Of a DNA stretch of 64,000 nucleotides, positions 26,519 through 38,190 are shown piece by piece. A program made the position numbers and the translations under genes. The notes beneath the pieces were generated by a model. It worked only from the letters and a program-made list of their open reading frames with translations. It made no database searches and was not told the DNA's origin. Position 1 is the stretch's first letter. Each line of letters begins with the position of its first letter. The DNA lies in the NCBI GenBank assembly GCA_034401135.1, contig JAWZSP010000004.1, positions 372,001 through 436,000 on the forward strand, written 5' to 3'. This stretch comes from Volutella citrinella (taxonomy: Eukaryota > Ascomycota > Sordariomycetes > Hypocreales > Nectriaceae).

Positions 26519-27196
26519 ATGAAGGCTTCTCTCCTCTACGCATCCCTTGCTCTCATGGGCACTGCGAGCGCCCAGGAAGCCTGCGTCGAGGGCAAACGAG
26601 TCGAGATTGCCCCCGGCTACACGGTCGAATACAAATGCGACAGGTATCGCGATGGCCAGCTTCACACCAACGTCATGACGCACGAAGATTGTGCCGCCAA
26701 GTGCCAGGCGGCAAATCTTGACGTTTGCACTTTCCACGCGGCCCGGAACATGTGTCTTGTGGGCGACCCCAACGGCAGAGAAGGCACCCGGCGTGGGGCC
26801 ACTTACATGATGAGGGTCCCAGAAGAGGATTACGACCCCTTCCGGAGGACTTGTGAGGAAGAGAGAGATCAAATTGAGGAAGAGAGGGATCAAATGAGAC
26901 TGAATCTGGACAAGTGCTATCTTGATCTTGACGAGGCCAGGAAACATGAACATGAAGGCTCCAACAAGCCGACCTGCGGAGTCGCCAAGTGGGGAGTAGG
27001 CTGGTACCAACTCAAGACCGGCGTGAACATTGCCGGCTGCAAGAAAGCTTGCGAAGCCGATGCCAGGTGTCTGTCATACAGCGCAAACAAGGGCACAGTC
27101 GGCTTCATCAACTGCTATCTCTACGACAAGGAGACTGCCGACGTGCCCTATGGGGCTTGGCCCGACTTTGTCCAGTACGACAAGCGCTGTGGTTAA
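26519..27196 (+). CDS. Secreted Apple/PAN-like cysteine-rich protein
   Basis: A single exon codes 225 residues. The first 18 or so form a signal peptide ending TASAQ. Two cysteine-rich modules follow: residues about 20-105, with the DCAAKCQ and CTFH spacing, and about 150-225, with CKKACEADARCLSYS and CYLYDK. Both resemble PAN/Apple folds that bind carbohydrate or protein. Between them is a short acidic heptad-like helix (EEERDQIEEERDQM, about 118-135) that could dimerise. No membrane anchor is visible, so the product should be extracellular or wall-bound. The lack of introns contrasts with its neighbours. Function is unknown; a lectin-like or effector role would be inference. Confidence 0.8.
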   Translation: MKASLLYASLALMGTASAQEACVEGKRVEIAPGYTVEYKCDRYRDGQLHTNVMTHEDCAAKCQAANLDVCTFHAARNMCLVGDPNGREGTRRGATYMMRVPEEDYDPFRRTCEEERDQIEEERDQMRLNLDKCYLDLDEARKHEHEGSNKPTCGVAKWGVGWYQLKTGVNIAGCKKACEADARCLSYSANKGTVGFINCYLYDKETADVPYGAWPDFVQYDKRCG

Positions 27197-28744
27197 GAGG
27201 GACGTGTCAGCTCGTATCGCCATACCAGTTGAGGGGAGGTGAACAAATGTTGGGATGATGGGATGTTCCCCATATACACGTTGGAACAACTCTTCAGAAT
27301 ATTCTCAATGTAGTTTTCGCCCTATTCTCGAAAATGTGTGTGATAACTGCGTCTTATGTGTAGCCCTCGACTGAGCATCTAACTTCCCAACACATGTCAT
27401 TCGATGTCCCACTCCATGGTGAGTGCTGCGCCCACTGCGGATAGAAGATATGCGGCATTTTCTCCCATTATTCATGTTTCGCAGTTTTTAGAGTGGCCCT
27501 ATATTTAGGAAATGATCAGAGCGAGAGATTATTTACCGCCAAATGCTGAATCCCTAGCACTGAGCCGCGGGCTGTGCTTGAAAATCTGGCCACTCTAATT
27601 ACTACGCTGATACAAAATGGTGTGGCAGTGCAGCACAGTCAGGGCACCACCAGCTTGTCATCATACGTAAGATGGCGACTGTGCGCCTAAGAAAATACCA
27701 GAGGCGTCCTGCTCATCAATGCCTGGATTGGGCCCATGTCCGATGGTCCCAGCAGAAGCTGAGCGTTGGGGGCGATTATCCTGCCAATCAGAGTCTGCGA
27801 AACAAAAAGCTAGGACCAGGGCCTCCCCCGCCTTGTTTTGAGTGGATTCTCCCGTTCAGGCTCAGTGGCACGCGAGCATAATGTGAAACAGAAACCCAAG
27901 CTACTATTTTTTCGGCCGACTCTGCATGATCCATGATCCGTGGTCCATCTTGAGGCGGCGGCGCAGCTGCTGTTAAGCTCCACTTGGCGGCTGCCTCCAT
28001 TGGGTCTCCGTTATAGCGTTTGATAATAGCTTGGAGCTGTTGTTCCGCCCCTGTCAGCATTGCTAGCTAAGCGGGCTTATTAGAGTGTGGCTGATTCTAT
28101 TTGGGGCGCGATGATCAGCAACACCTCTCAACACGGAGTTTTACTAGTTCTTCAATCTATTGGCCCAGGTACGATACATCGAGGATGGTCAGCAACATCA
28201 GACGACTCTGACATGTACTATGTAATGACTCTAACCAAACACCCAGGGTCCCCTGTCAAGCTTGTGTATTGACCAGCAGCCAAGTGGGCCTCTCCAGGTT
28301 CAGGAGCTTGGCCCAATCACCCCCGTAGTCAAGAAATCCTTTCCGAACAGGGCAAGGCCTACAGTTCGGAAGGATTCCGGTGCGGTTCCTTGGCTTGCGA
28401 TCTGAATAAGGCCGAATCCTTTGGAAAGGATGATCATTTTGCCAAGGCGGAATCCATGTTGGTTCGATGACCACTTTTAAGAAGAGACTGAGTGTGTCTA
28501 AGCTGCAGCTGACCTTTTGGACGATTAATAATCGCCGAAGCAAGACTGGTGAACTGCAGAACGGGGAAAAACCTCCCCGCCATTGAAGTTGCCATGTTTA
28601 CTCTGGAAACTTCCTATCCCCTGTTGCCTTGCAATTAGAGATCTACCACAGGATGATCAAAGCTGGCGAGAAGCCATCACAGATTTATGTACAATATTAT
28701 GTTTCATTCAAAAAATGGCATCTAACAACCGGGATAAAATCGCA
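27197..28744. other. Intergenic, no gene recognised
   Basis: About 1.55 kb with only short open frames and no motif or repeat seen. Confidence 0.45.
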
Positions 28745-30876
28745 CTATGACTGAACACCGGCGTCAAACTTGTACCGTAGGCATCCAACATCCCAACCGC
28801 CTCCGATACCACCATTGTCACCTGAGTCGCACTGATTAGCTTTTTTCCGTGAAACAGCGGGATAGGCAAATACTCACATTGTCTCCAGGATGTGTATAGG
28901 ATATCCGAGCAGTAAACGTTGGGGGCTGGGTTCTTGGGATCCATTGCATCGGTGTCCTTGCACCCCTCGATCCAGGAAATGGTGAAACGGAACGAGGTGC
29001 GGTCCACGTTTCTGTTGCCCACGTAAGGCTTGTTCTCGGGCGTAAAGTGGCGGACCTTGTCGTAGTCGAGGTCGAACTTGCAAAAGTCGTCGGCCCATGC
29101 CACCTGATACGGCTCGACGTCCCTGTGGCCCTTGAACAGCGGGTCGTCTGGGTTGTTGCACTTCTTGTTTCCCTTGGTGAAGACGGGCTTGGGAACCTCG
29201 GTCATGGTGGCGACTGCGTCGGGACAGGCGGTTGTGAGTGTGCCGAGGTAGGTCGTCACAAGCTCGCCGTGCATCTTGCCATCGTTGCATGTGCAGTACG
29301 GCTTCAAACCGTGGCTATCGCAGGGTTGAGTCAGTCAGTTGAACCGCTTCATGCCTTGAGAGAGGCTGTAGGTACGCATTTACTCACCTAGACTCCATTC
29401 TGCAGGAAGTAACACTGCTTTCCTTGGGGAAGAGCGTGATGCTGATGGTTTCGGTAGGCATAGTCGAGTAGGTGCACGCCTTGTCTCCCTCTCCTGACAT
29501 GGTTGGGAAGTTACCCTTGGTCATGCCGCCTTCAGGCTTGAGACTGCTGCAGTGGCAGAAAGCGGACGGTTCGGCTGCCGGCTTGCCATCAAAGCGATCG
29601 CCATAGCTGTTGCGGAAACACTGGGGAGGGATGACCTCGGGCAGCTCAGCCTTGAGTTCGACGAGCATCGCCTGTTGCGCATCCATCCATTCACGATCAA
29701 AGTGGCCTTCGATGAGGGGTTCAGTCCACATGACACAAGGACAGTTCTTGTACTCGCCCTAGATGTGAAATGTCAGATTTGAAAAGGATAGGTGGCTGAG
29801 GGAACGGAGGGGGCTGACCTCGGCCTGGCAGATCTTGTCCTTCTCTCCCTTGCAGTCGTCGTCAGGGCAGGCAGGCTCCAGAGATGTTAGCAATGCAAGC
29901 AAGCTAAAGGACCGACTCGACCAGAGTACATACCGACTTCTCGTCAGGAGTAGCTGACGGGTCACACATTGAGGTGGTCGTCGTCTGAGCAGTCGTCTTC
30001 ACCTTGGTGGGCTTGACGTCGTCCTTTTGCTGTCCAAACTTGCCCTCGGGGAAAGTAAACTTGTGAGGCACCTCGACCTTGGCGGGCACTGCCTCCGCCG
30101 CAAGGACACCAGCTGCGGCGGCGGCTGCCCACATCAGGGCGAGTTTGTTCCTCAGCATCTTGGTCTTGGCCCATTGAATGGCGTTGGCCAGGACCTCGGG
30201 CGCCTTGTTGGCGAACTCGAGGGCGAACTTTTCCCATTCGGCACCGTTCATGAGCTTCAGCGCTCCATCGTTCTCGGCCGTGGTTTGGAATGAGTTGACC
30301 ATGCAGCTCATGACTGTGGAGGATAATAGTCAGTACCGTTACTACTCCGGGGAGCAGTGGAAGAGGGTAACGTACAGTCACGCTTCCTGATCTTGGCTGC
30401 GCCGCCGCAAGCCGTGGCAGCCTCCTTGACGATGGTGTTCAGCTCGTCTTGCATCTTGTCGGGGATGAGAAGCGTGACATCGCCAATGTTGACGCCATCT
30501 GCGGCAGCTGTAGCAGTGGCCACGGCAATCTCTTGCTTCACTACTGTCGTTGTAGGTACGTTGTTGATGGTGGTAGTCGAGGTGAGGTCGGTAAGATATT
30601 CATAGTTGCCACCAATCCACTAAGAATCCCCATTAGCTTTGAGGAGACCGGAGGATGAGAAGCGCAAAGTCCGGAGCGGCATACCTTGGTCGTACTGCCC
30701 TCCATTTGAAGGTAGTCTGTGTCCACGCCGATATGGCCAGCGTAGTCTTGGTGAATCTCAATGCGACCATTGTCCTGACGCCTGGCTACCCCGGGGGCAG
30801 CAGTGATCTCAGGCCGCTGACAGGACGCCAGGCCCAGCAGGGCGGCGCCGACAATGAGTTTTGTTTGCCCGTACAT
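28745..30876 (-). CDS. Secreted cysteine-rich protein of unknown function
   Basis: Seven exons (30876-30685, 30619-30376, 30313-29934, 29875-29819, 29758-29388, 29314-28878, 28821-28745) splice in frame to 585 residues. A signal peptide ends near LASCQ. A Thr-rich stretch and an Ala-rich helix (about residues 185-195) follow, then a Cys-rich half with GEYKNCPC, CHCSS and YCTCND. The C-terminal module has a WIEGC motif and ends in NGGIGGGWDVGCLRY. I associate this tail with secreted fungal proteins found near chitinases and killer-toxin-like genes, but that is recollection and unverified. It is divergent from the HELTH metallopeptidase-like gene. The 57-nt exon 4 codes only a Cys-rich loop and is the least certain part. 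Confidence 0.7.
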
Positions 30877-31765
30877 GATTACCACTAGATATGTTCCAAT
30901 GGCAAATGAGGTGCTTGTAAAGAACTACTCGTAGTAGAGCTAAGAGACGATTGACAAAAGTTGCATAGCTCAGCTCGAGTACTTATCTTGGCCGGTATAT
31001 GACGTGAATCGGCCTCGCAGGCCTATGTCCGACTCACCCGCGCAACTAACACCTGATGCGCGCTTGGCCCCCAGCAACTGGATCCTCCCTGTGCGCTGTG
31101 GCTGAGACGTAGCATGCATAATGCACGCTTGCTGGCCATAGCCCCCATCTCCGAGAAATTGAACCAGGGGCACAAGCTTACATTTGCGGGCCAATGACAT
31201 AAACTCCCGTTACTCCCGGCGGCTATACGAGCCTATCACTCAGCCCTGGGCGCTATTTAAAAAGTTTCAGCGTCCTGGATTGGCAAGTACCGGGCTGCAT
31301 GAGGGTGTCATCACAGCACGGCACAGCACGCGACACAGCCCCCGCACGCTCGTACAGGGCCATAGGGCTGTGGGGCTAGCGTTGATCTTTGCTGGACTTT
31401 GCACGATTAAAGTTGCAAAAGGATGCGAAGGATCGAGGCTGATGCTCCTGTACGCGGGTTGTGTAAGCGGGAGTATCGCCGAGGGCCATAGGACAAGGGG
31501 ATGGGGCATGGACAAGGACTCAGGAGCCAGTTGTGAGCGGAAACATGCCACTTGCCAAGGATGAGTAAAATTATGATAGAATGCGCGCATTGGCGTGTTC
31601 GCCTTGCTTAGGGCCGAGGCACCGTCAGCCGCCGGCCGATCGCCCTGCTGATGGCTGTCCGTTACTTAATCTCGTCCTGTCCCGCTGATGTTGGTGTCTT
31701 GCTGCCACTGGTACCCTCGCAAGCTCCCAGACCTTGTACCCTTGTTACTTCTGCCGTCTCAAGTG
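30877..31765. promoter_or_regulatory. Divergent intergenic region between two secreted-protein genes
   Basis: About 890 bp between opposite start codons. It should carry both promoters. No gene seen; the open frame at 31184-31564 has no motif. Confidence 0.45.
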
Positions 31766-33260
31766 ATGGCTTCATTCAAATTCGTCAAGTCGAAGCTTGT
31801 AGCTCCGCTGCTGGCTTCAGTGCTTCTCTTCACGCAGCAATGCCACGCAGGATACGCTATTGCCGATGACTGGTAAAGTGGCCCTTGATGCGATGTCGTC
31901 GATGAGCAGCCCTTGCTAACAGAGCTATAGTAATTTACTTGATGCCCTTCCTCCTATCCACCTTGCCTTGTGCTGACATCCCCAGGTAATCCGGAACAAA
32001 AAGCCTTCATCACCAACGCTTTCACGTCTGCTGCTGCCCTGGCAATCTACGGCCAGTCCAACACAAACGAGGGCTTCAGTATCGACGGGACTCAGGTATT
32101 CCAGTGGCTCTTCGGCACAGAAGGCGTCGGTGGCATTCGTAACAGTGTGCAACGTAAGTTGAGCAATAATCCAGTCGTCCAACTGGAAGCACGAATTGTT
32201 GCTGACTGGTCGACCAGTGAGTCTGGCGGGCGTCGAACAGAACACACAACCTGTGGCGAACCCCCAAGGAGGAAGTCCTTTGACTGCCGATGTCGTAAGT
32301 CCTCACACTCCTTTCAATAGTCACTCCGCGAGCCGACATACTAATGAGTGACGCATCGGTTGTAGAAAGTCTACTGCACGCACGACCGCCTAAAACAGGG
32401 GCCGGAGCGCGCAGGCGGGGAAAGGAGATGGTTTGATCCCGGTAAGAATCCCAAACAGCGTTCATACATATTGACACATAAGAACGTTCCATTGCTGATC
32501 CGTCTTTCTCCTTCACCTTTAGCCATTGGACAATTCCTCAAGCTCGGCAACAAGTGGGATTGCACACACGCCCTAGCTTGGACCATCGTGCCAAACCTGG
32601 AGAAGGAAGCAGACAAGCCAGACACTCTGCAAATATGTCCTTGGTTCCTCGACTATGCCATGAAGCAAAACACACAGTTCCTCACCCAGCTGAAGCCTGG
32701 CGTGATTGGCACCATGATAAAGAAGCTCAAGATGGACAAGTTTGCGACCTGGGCCAAGTACACCCCCATCGATCTGTTCCAGTTGTTTGACAAGGTCATT
32801 GTCCACGAGGTAAAAAGTCAAACTCATTATTTTGTCGAAGGGGCCAATAGCTAACCTTGGACTAAAGCTCACGCATACACGCCGAGGCGGTCAGAAAGAT
32901 GACGTCGACGGCTTTTCTGGCTATGGTGAGCTCTAGAACATGAGGTGTTCTCGCAAAAGTCAGTGGGCTAACCATTTTCATAGGCTGGAAGAACGCTCGA
33001 AAGCTATCCACGGTCCGGGAGGGGAGGAAGGGGCCCGGCAACAACGCAGGTCAGTTTTCTTATCAACGACTCTTCTGCACAAGCACTGACACCTTCTTTT
33101 AGACAGCATCGCCCTATTTGCTTCCGTTTCCGGGCTTATTAGGGAAAGGGGTGGCATGGTAAATGATGATGGTACGTTTAGGGAAGGCCCTGCAGCTGCT
33201 GCGTCAAAGCGAAGTTACCAGTTTGATGCTTCGCAGTTGAAGGCCCGACCACTCTTTTGA
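31766..33260 (+). CDS. Secreted HELTH-motif metallopeptidase-like protein
   Basis: A signal peptide (residues 1-28, ending QQCHA) is followed by exons 31986-32153, 32218-32294, 32366-32441, 32523-32809, 32868-32925, 32984-33049 and 33103-33260. The HELTH zinc motif is created across the intron at 32810-32867 and is followed by RRGG, DDVDG and YGWKN, the layout of fungal deuterolysin/Lys-specific-endopeptidase-like (M35-type) proteins. The join from exon 1 (31766-31872) to the next exon is not simple: direct splicing gives TGG TAA. A 5-nt micro-exon at 31925-31929 restores the frame and adds a Cys, giving 333 residues. Whether it is an active protease is unknown; many such fungal proteins are uncharacterised. 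Confidence 0.72.
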
Positions 33261-33420
33261 AGTAATTTGGTAATTGCATGATGGAATTAGGGTTGGTTAG
33301 TTGGACAAGATAACCCTATCGATACTGTTTTGATTCACCCTGTATTATCTTGCAATGATTTGCCTCGCCACCTGTAAATTCGTCGATTGTCTGCCGAAAT
33401 TATCCCTCCATTTTGATCCA

Positions 33421-34224
33421 TCATCCATCGACCCGGACAACAGTGCATGGCAGTGTGTCCTCACGGGTCGAGTCCGCCGCTGGGTAATGAAGGATAAGTT
33501 CCCAGTGCGAGGGAAGCGTTACCTTCTTGATGTCTCCCCATATATTCCCCTCATGCTCTGTCATTTCCTCAGCCAGCAGTGTCGGCGCAAGCCTCAACTC
33601 AACCCTCAGCCACTTCAACCCTTTCATATCCGCTAGAGTATCCCAAATCGACACCCAGATAATCTCGTCTTTTGCGAGGTCTTTGGGATTGAGTATCAGC
33701 GGGTGGTAGAGGTACCAATCGATGCTGACCCGGGAAATCAAGGCGAGGTGGCTCGCTGGGAGGCGTTTTGACATGGCCTTGATGGATCCTGGAGCATGCG
33801 AGAAGTCGAAAAGAGTGTCTCGATAAAGAATAGGCAGACACTCAAAGTAGCTGAAGATATACTCAGTGGCAGTCCCCAATTCGACAGAGCAGGATACGCA
33901 CGTTTTTTTGCATGCTAATAATAGCGTCAAGTGCCAGCACTGGGCAGCGACATCAGCACCGCATGAGTCGAAATGAGCGCCCCGCTCGGGCGCATTTTCT
34001 GCGTTCTGCCTCAAGCACTCTCTTGCGCGAAGTTTCTTGTACGGATGGTAAATGTGAACAGCATGGCCCCGGAAGCATTCGTCCCAGATCATCAGACGCA
34101 GCTCGGGGGTAAGTTTTCCGAAAAGCGGCGATGCATCCTGCTCCCCAGTGCCGCGATGTGAGATTGGCTCCGGCGTGCGGCCTAACTTGGTGAGGAGTTT
34201 CTTGATGCCGAAAGACGGTGACAT
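33421..34224 (-). CDS. DUF7730-like (F-box-related) protein
   Basis: One exon of 267 residues from an ATG at 34224. After a basic N terminus comes LFGKLTPELRLMIWDECF, the LPxEIRxxIW pattern that opens DUF7730/2EXR-type fungal proteins. The body has a typical hydrophobic L/W pattern (LLLACKKTC, YFECLPILYRDTLFDF, ISRVSIDWYL). These proteins are expanded in Sordariomycetes and have no known activity. The leader contains a TATA-like string about 65 nt upstream. Confidence 0.75.
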   Translation of the reverse strand: MSPSFGIKKLLTKLGRTPEPISHRGTGEQDASPLFGKLTPELRLMIWDECFRGHAVHIYHPYKKLRARECLRQNAENAPERGAHFDSCGADVAAQCWHLTLLLACKKTCVSCSVELGTATEYIFSYFECLPILYRDTLFDFSHAPGSIKAMSKRLPASHLALISRVSIDWYLYHPLILNPKDLAKDEIIWVSIWDTLADMKGLKWLRVELRLAPTLLAEEMTEHEGNIWGDIKKVTLPSHWELILHYPAADSTREDTLPCTVVRVDG

Positions 34225-34285
34225 TGTGGGTTGTGGTTGATAGTGGAGCAGGAAGAGTGCAGAGAGGGAATGGGGCGGCGTCGTT

Positions 34286-34296
34286 CTATATATACG
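34286..34296 (-). promoter_or_regulatory. TATA-like box of the DUF7730-like gene
   Basis: The minus strand reads CGTATATATAG about 62-72 nt before the start codon, a good match to a core TATA element. Confidence 0.45.
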
Positions 34297-35461
34297 GGCG
34301 CCAGACACTAACCCCGCCAGTGGCCCTGTCCATTTCCAGCGACGGTCAGCATGGGTGTTCACTGCTGACTGCTGACTACACGAGTTGAGGATAGCCTAGA
34401 GTCAACAACAACAATGCAAAAGACGAGATGCTGTAAAATTGAGCTATGGATAAATGGCACGACATACCCGAAAGTCGAATACCGAATTTTGCTCGAAGAA
34501 GGAGTGGTGATTGATTCGGTGTTATTGCGCATACGCTACCCTAGGCGATAGTTGAACTGGCTCATTTGAGGTAGAGCTGCATAGAATTCCATCAAGTCAT
34601 TTAGTAGATAGCTATGATAAAACAAATGGAGGAGGTCAGAATACTGCGGGCTGGTTTCTGCGTTCGGTATAGAAGTTGCATCTTGGCCTTAATTGCGTGC
34701 TGCCTTGTCAGAACCCCTGCTCTATCTTCGTTCCGGCAATCTACATAGTTAGGGAGTGTGATCCTCCATCCTGCTCATCCACGGGTAGATCCCCCCGCAC
34801 GCTAAAATGGCACGGGGCCAGGGCAGGAATCCAAGATCCACATGACAGGGGTGTCTCCCATAGGGAGGTTATCATCATTTGGAAAATTGTCAACTGAGCA
34901 CCATAGGGACTGATTCTAATTCCCGCGCTCATCAGCTCCTCCGAAAAGAAATTCGCCCAAAGACCGACCGTTTATATGCCCTTGATCCCGTTATAGTGAA
35001 AAAAAAAAAACCAAAAAAAAAAACAAGTAAGCTCGTCTGCGCTTCAAGCTGCGTTGTTGGGTGATTGCTTTTGCGGACTTCCCAGCCCAGCTTGTGTAGG
35101 ACGTTTTCATATGCGTAGCGGCCCAATAAGAAAAAATGGCGCATGCGTAGGTATATCAAATGCTGAAGGATACTCGTCTATCCGTTATAGAATATCATGA
35201 GGCTGTGAAGCCTGATGGCCGCCTTACATGGCCGAAGGCCGTGACCCCGCTCCGTTGTCGCCATTGCAACATCCGAATCTTCGGCAGTTTTGGGACATGG
35301 CAAGTCCAAACAAAACATATTTCCTGGTTTCGTCATGGGACCTCCTGAAAGGGTCTGACTGCCTGGGGAGCCTCACTTCTTAGTCAAAGTGTACTTTCCT
35401 AATTATAAACCAGAGCGAGTTGATAATCCTTTCCACTTTACACACTGTAAATGAAAAAAAA
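34297..35461. other. Intergenic, no gene recognised
   Basis: Just over 1.1 kb without a recognisable gene. Two A-runs of 12 and 11, split by CC, lie at about 34999-35023. Confidence 0.45.
34999..35023. repeat. Poly-A tract
   Basis: Twelve A, CC, then eleven A on the plus strand. It could be the 3' end of an old retroposed copy or plain slippage; no coding trace or target-site duplication was seen. Confidence 0.6.
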
Positions 35462-35690
35462 TGTTCTGCGTGTCAGTCATGTCAGCTTCGGCATTGAGGC
35501 GACCCCGCTGCGCAATCTCCTCTTCGGAGATACCCATCTCTGCGATAGCCTTGGCGCGCTGCCCGTTGCGCCACATGTCTAGTTTTCATTAGTTTCGGAA
35601 GGCATCTCAATCAGAGAGTAATCAACGTACAGTACAACTTCCATGCACCCATAGAACAGAACTCTGAGGGAGCTGCGAACTTGGATACAC
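35462..35690 (-). pseudogene. MFS transporter (ACS/allantoate permease type), C-terminal relic
   Basis: Minus strand, the coding trace MWRNGQRAKA, EEEIAQRGRL and AEADMTDTQN matches the cytosolic tail of fungal allantoate/nicotinate-type permeases. A possible preceding helix end (SLRVLFYGCMEVVL) is separated by a GTACGT...CTAG intron. No other part of the 480-residue carrier is present within 1 kb. I judge it a decayed fragment; the family call rests on recalled tail motifs. Confidence 0.4.
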
Positions 35691-36125
35691 TGGAAGGCCT
35701 ATGAAATATGTAACGCAATGTTCTGGATCATTGGCTTGTTTCTCAAGCCCAAGCCTAGGCAATGCTATAGCCCAAATGCTTCTCTGAAGCGATTGAGAAA
35801 TTTTCAGCAGTTGAACGAGGACCTACACATTTTCTTTAATAGCCAACGCCCTGTGATGATTGCATCCCTAGAATAAGTACCATACCGCTGTTTCTGGTGG
35901 CGGGGAGGACTCGGGCTTCCTAAGTCTCGATCCATGGGAAGAAATGGTACATATTACATCTCACAAATTCTACTAGTTGTTTTAGGCATTAGCTGGGAAC
36001 ACCCTTCTCTTTGCTGTCTGGTACCAGCTATCTAGGCTGCACCATTCTTCGCTGTAGAACTATCCAACGCTACGGCTACTCCAGTGATGTGCCCGCGGGA
36101 GTCTCTACCTTGCGGAGTCGCGCTA
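35691..36125. other. Intergenic, no gene recognised
   Basis: About 430 bp between the MFS relic and the kinase stop. Nothing recognisable. Confidence 0.4.
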
Positions 36126-37466
36126 CTAAATAAGGCCGTCGGCTAAATGGGGAACGATTCGAGCGCCTGTGAGTGATGGGTCGATCCTCGGGTCATAGCT
36201 GTCTATGCCGTCTATCGGGGCGTACTTCTCACAGAGGTAGCACATGTTATTATAGGCCCTGTAGGAAGTTAGTTTGGAGGATAGTGTAATGGAGCGCACG
36301 AATAGATCCTACGTCTTCCTCAAGCTGCTACCCGGATGGCCGGCGGAGTAGTTAATAGCGCCCTTAAGGCTATAGAGCCGGTTCCGATCGTCAAACTCGG
36401 CCACCGGCTCAGACGCATGATAGTGTCGCAAGTAGTGAGTCGTGTACACTTTGGCCCTGAAGACGGAGCTAAACTCGCACCGCCAATGACCCAGCTCCAT
36501 CTCGTTGTGCGCAAAGTAGGAGCCGGCGTCGAACAGGGTCGACTCGCCCGTGTCCATTCTGATGCCCATGTTACCTTCCCAAAGATCCCCGTGGATGATG
36601 CAAGGCTTGATCTGGCGGCCGTCTGCCTGCAGGGGCTCGAGCAGGCGTGGTATTACCTTCCAGGCAACTTGTTGCACAGCACGCTCAAACTCAGGCCACG
36701 GCCCGTTCCGTTTCACGTCGAGTTCGCACACGCGGAGGAACATGTCGCGGTAGAAGACAGCCCAGCTCTCTTGCCAGTCAACCTTGTGGGCTCGGTCGCC
36801 GTCGCAGGTCGCGACATGGAAGCCGAACTTGCCAGTTGGCGACTGGCTGACCTTGTGGAGGTTTGCGAGTCTGCTGCCAAACTCGGAGGGGTCCGGGGCG
36901 GTCGTAACGTCCATGTCGACAAACTCGGACAGGTAGAAGTAGGTGGCCGGGACTGCGGCCTTGTACTTTCCGTAGCCGAATGGCTCGGGCAGAAACTCGG
37001 GCATGGCATTGTAGATGACCTTGGACGACTCAAACTCGCCTCCGAGCATGACTCGGCCGACCTCGCCATATGCGACCTGGGTTGAAGCAACCTGTGTGAG
37101 CTGATGGATGGCAGGTAAGGAATAGTGAAGCCAGTAAGCAACTCACCTTGAGGAAGAAGACTTTCTCAACTTGGTCTTCATCCAAGGCCACCAGTCTGCC
37201 AGTAATGGTCCACGCGCTGGTCCCGAAATGCTCAACGGACAGAAAAGTGTACCCCTCGGGCAATGCTACGGATGGTCAACGTGGAGTCTCGGCCTAGTCA
37301 TGGGACGGCCCTTACCTTGGATGACAGCCTCATCCATGGGGAAAACACCATCAAGCTCAGCCAAGATCTGCTTGATGGTCATGCTGGCCGTCTTGTCCTG
37401 TACCGAGGCCTTGTACTCAGTGGGCAAGGCGTCTGGCACCATGGCCACGCATTCTGTGTCCGCCAT
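36126..37466 (-). CDS. Fructosamine/ribulosamine 3-kinase (FN3K) family protein
   Basis: Exons 37466-37316, 37265-37147, 37076-36313 and 36258-36126 give 388 residues. The phosphotransferase fold shows GEFESSKVIY with the ATP-binding region, LSEFVDM at the hinge, the catalytic loop CIIHGDLWEGNMG and the metal loop ESTLFDAGSYFAHNEMELG. The tail YSAGHPGSS...NNMCYLCEKYAP is typical of fungal members; the last exon, past the in-frame TAG at 36309, is required for it. The family phosphorylates sugars linked to lysines (ribulosamines, fructosamines) so that the adduct falls off, repairing glycated proteins in the cytosol. The first in-frame ATG (37466) is taken as start. Confidence 0.9.
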
Positions 37467-38190
37467 GAGGAAACGTTGGCCAGCAAGTACAATAAAAAAG
37501 CTAGAGTTTGGTGTAGACACTAGGAACCGCGTGGGAAGTCAGAGCCAGACGAACAAAGACACAGCGTGGAGTTGGCTCGTGTGATGAGTAGCGGGGTTGT
37601 CGCAAGTCCTTTCATCTTTGGCTGCAAGGTAGCCTGGCGGCCCGTTTCTTGATCCGCGTGCCACCACGTTACAACAGGGTTACACGGCTGTATTTCGTGG
37701 CTGACTGCCCGAGGCCGGTCTGCTGCAGCCTCATAAGCAAAGTGCCGACAGGGCTTTCTCAGCTCCTTGCAGGACCGGAAGATTGTCGCTGCGGGGGCAG
37801 CCTCGTTTGAGCCGCACTTTTCAGGGTCTGGCGCGCCCCCCGGCTCTGCTGGCATTTCGTTCTCGCTGACTCCCGACATGGAGGTTGGGAAAATGATGTG
37901 CTGTGCGGTGTCGTCGTCAGCATTGACAGCCCCCCTACCAACACCAACGAATTAAGGGAGGAGCTTGACTTCTTCCTCTACATGTACCATCTGTTTTGCG
38001 AATGAATTCAAGGCATCGCAGTCCATCGTTTCCATGTTTTCTTTTCTTTTCTTGCCTTGCATCTGCGTTTTGCGACCTTCAGCATTCCACAACGGGAAGG
38101 GTTCAGGAAAGGGTCCTTTCGACTCCGCGCCTTCAAGTTGAGTCGCAGTTGGATTGCTCGTGACTACTTGTTCCTTTCAAGCTTGGCATC
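37467..38190. other. Divergent intergenic region, kinase and NLR-like gene
   Basis: About 720 bp between opposite starts. It should hold both promoters. A pyrimidine-rich stretch (ttttcttttcttttcttgcc-type) at about 38037-38058 is a likely NLR leader or promoter element. Confidence 0.45.

Noticed and set aside
36336..37085. 249-codon plus-strand open frame
   Set aside because: Antisense shadow of the fructosamine-kinase exon, which has HGDLW and metal-loop motifs.
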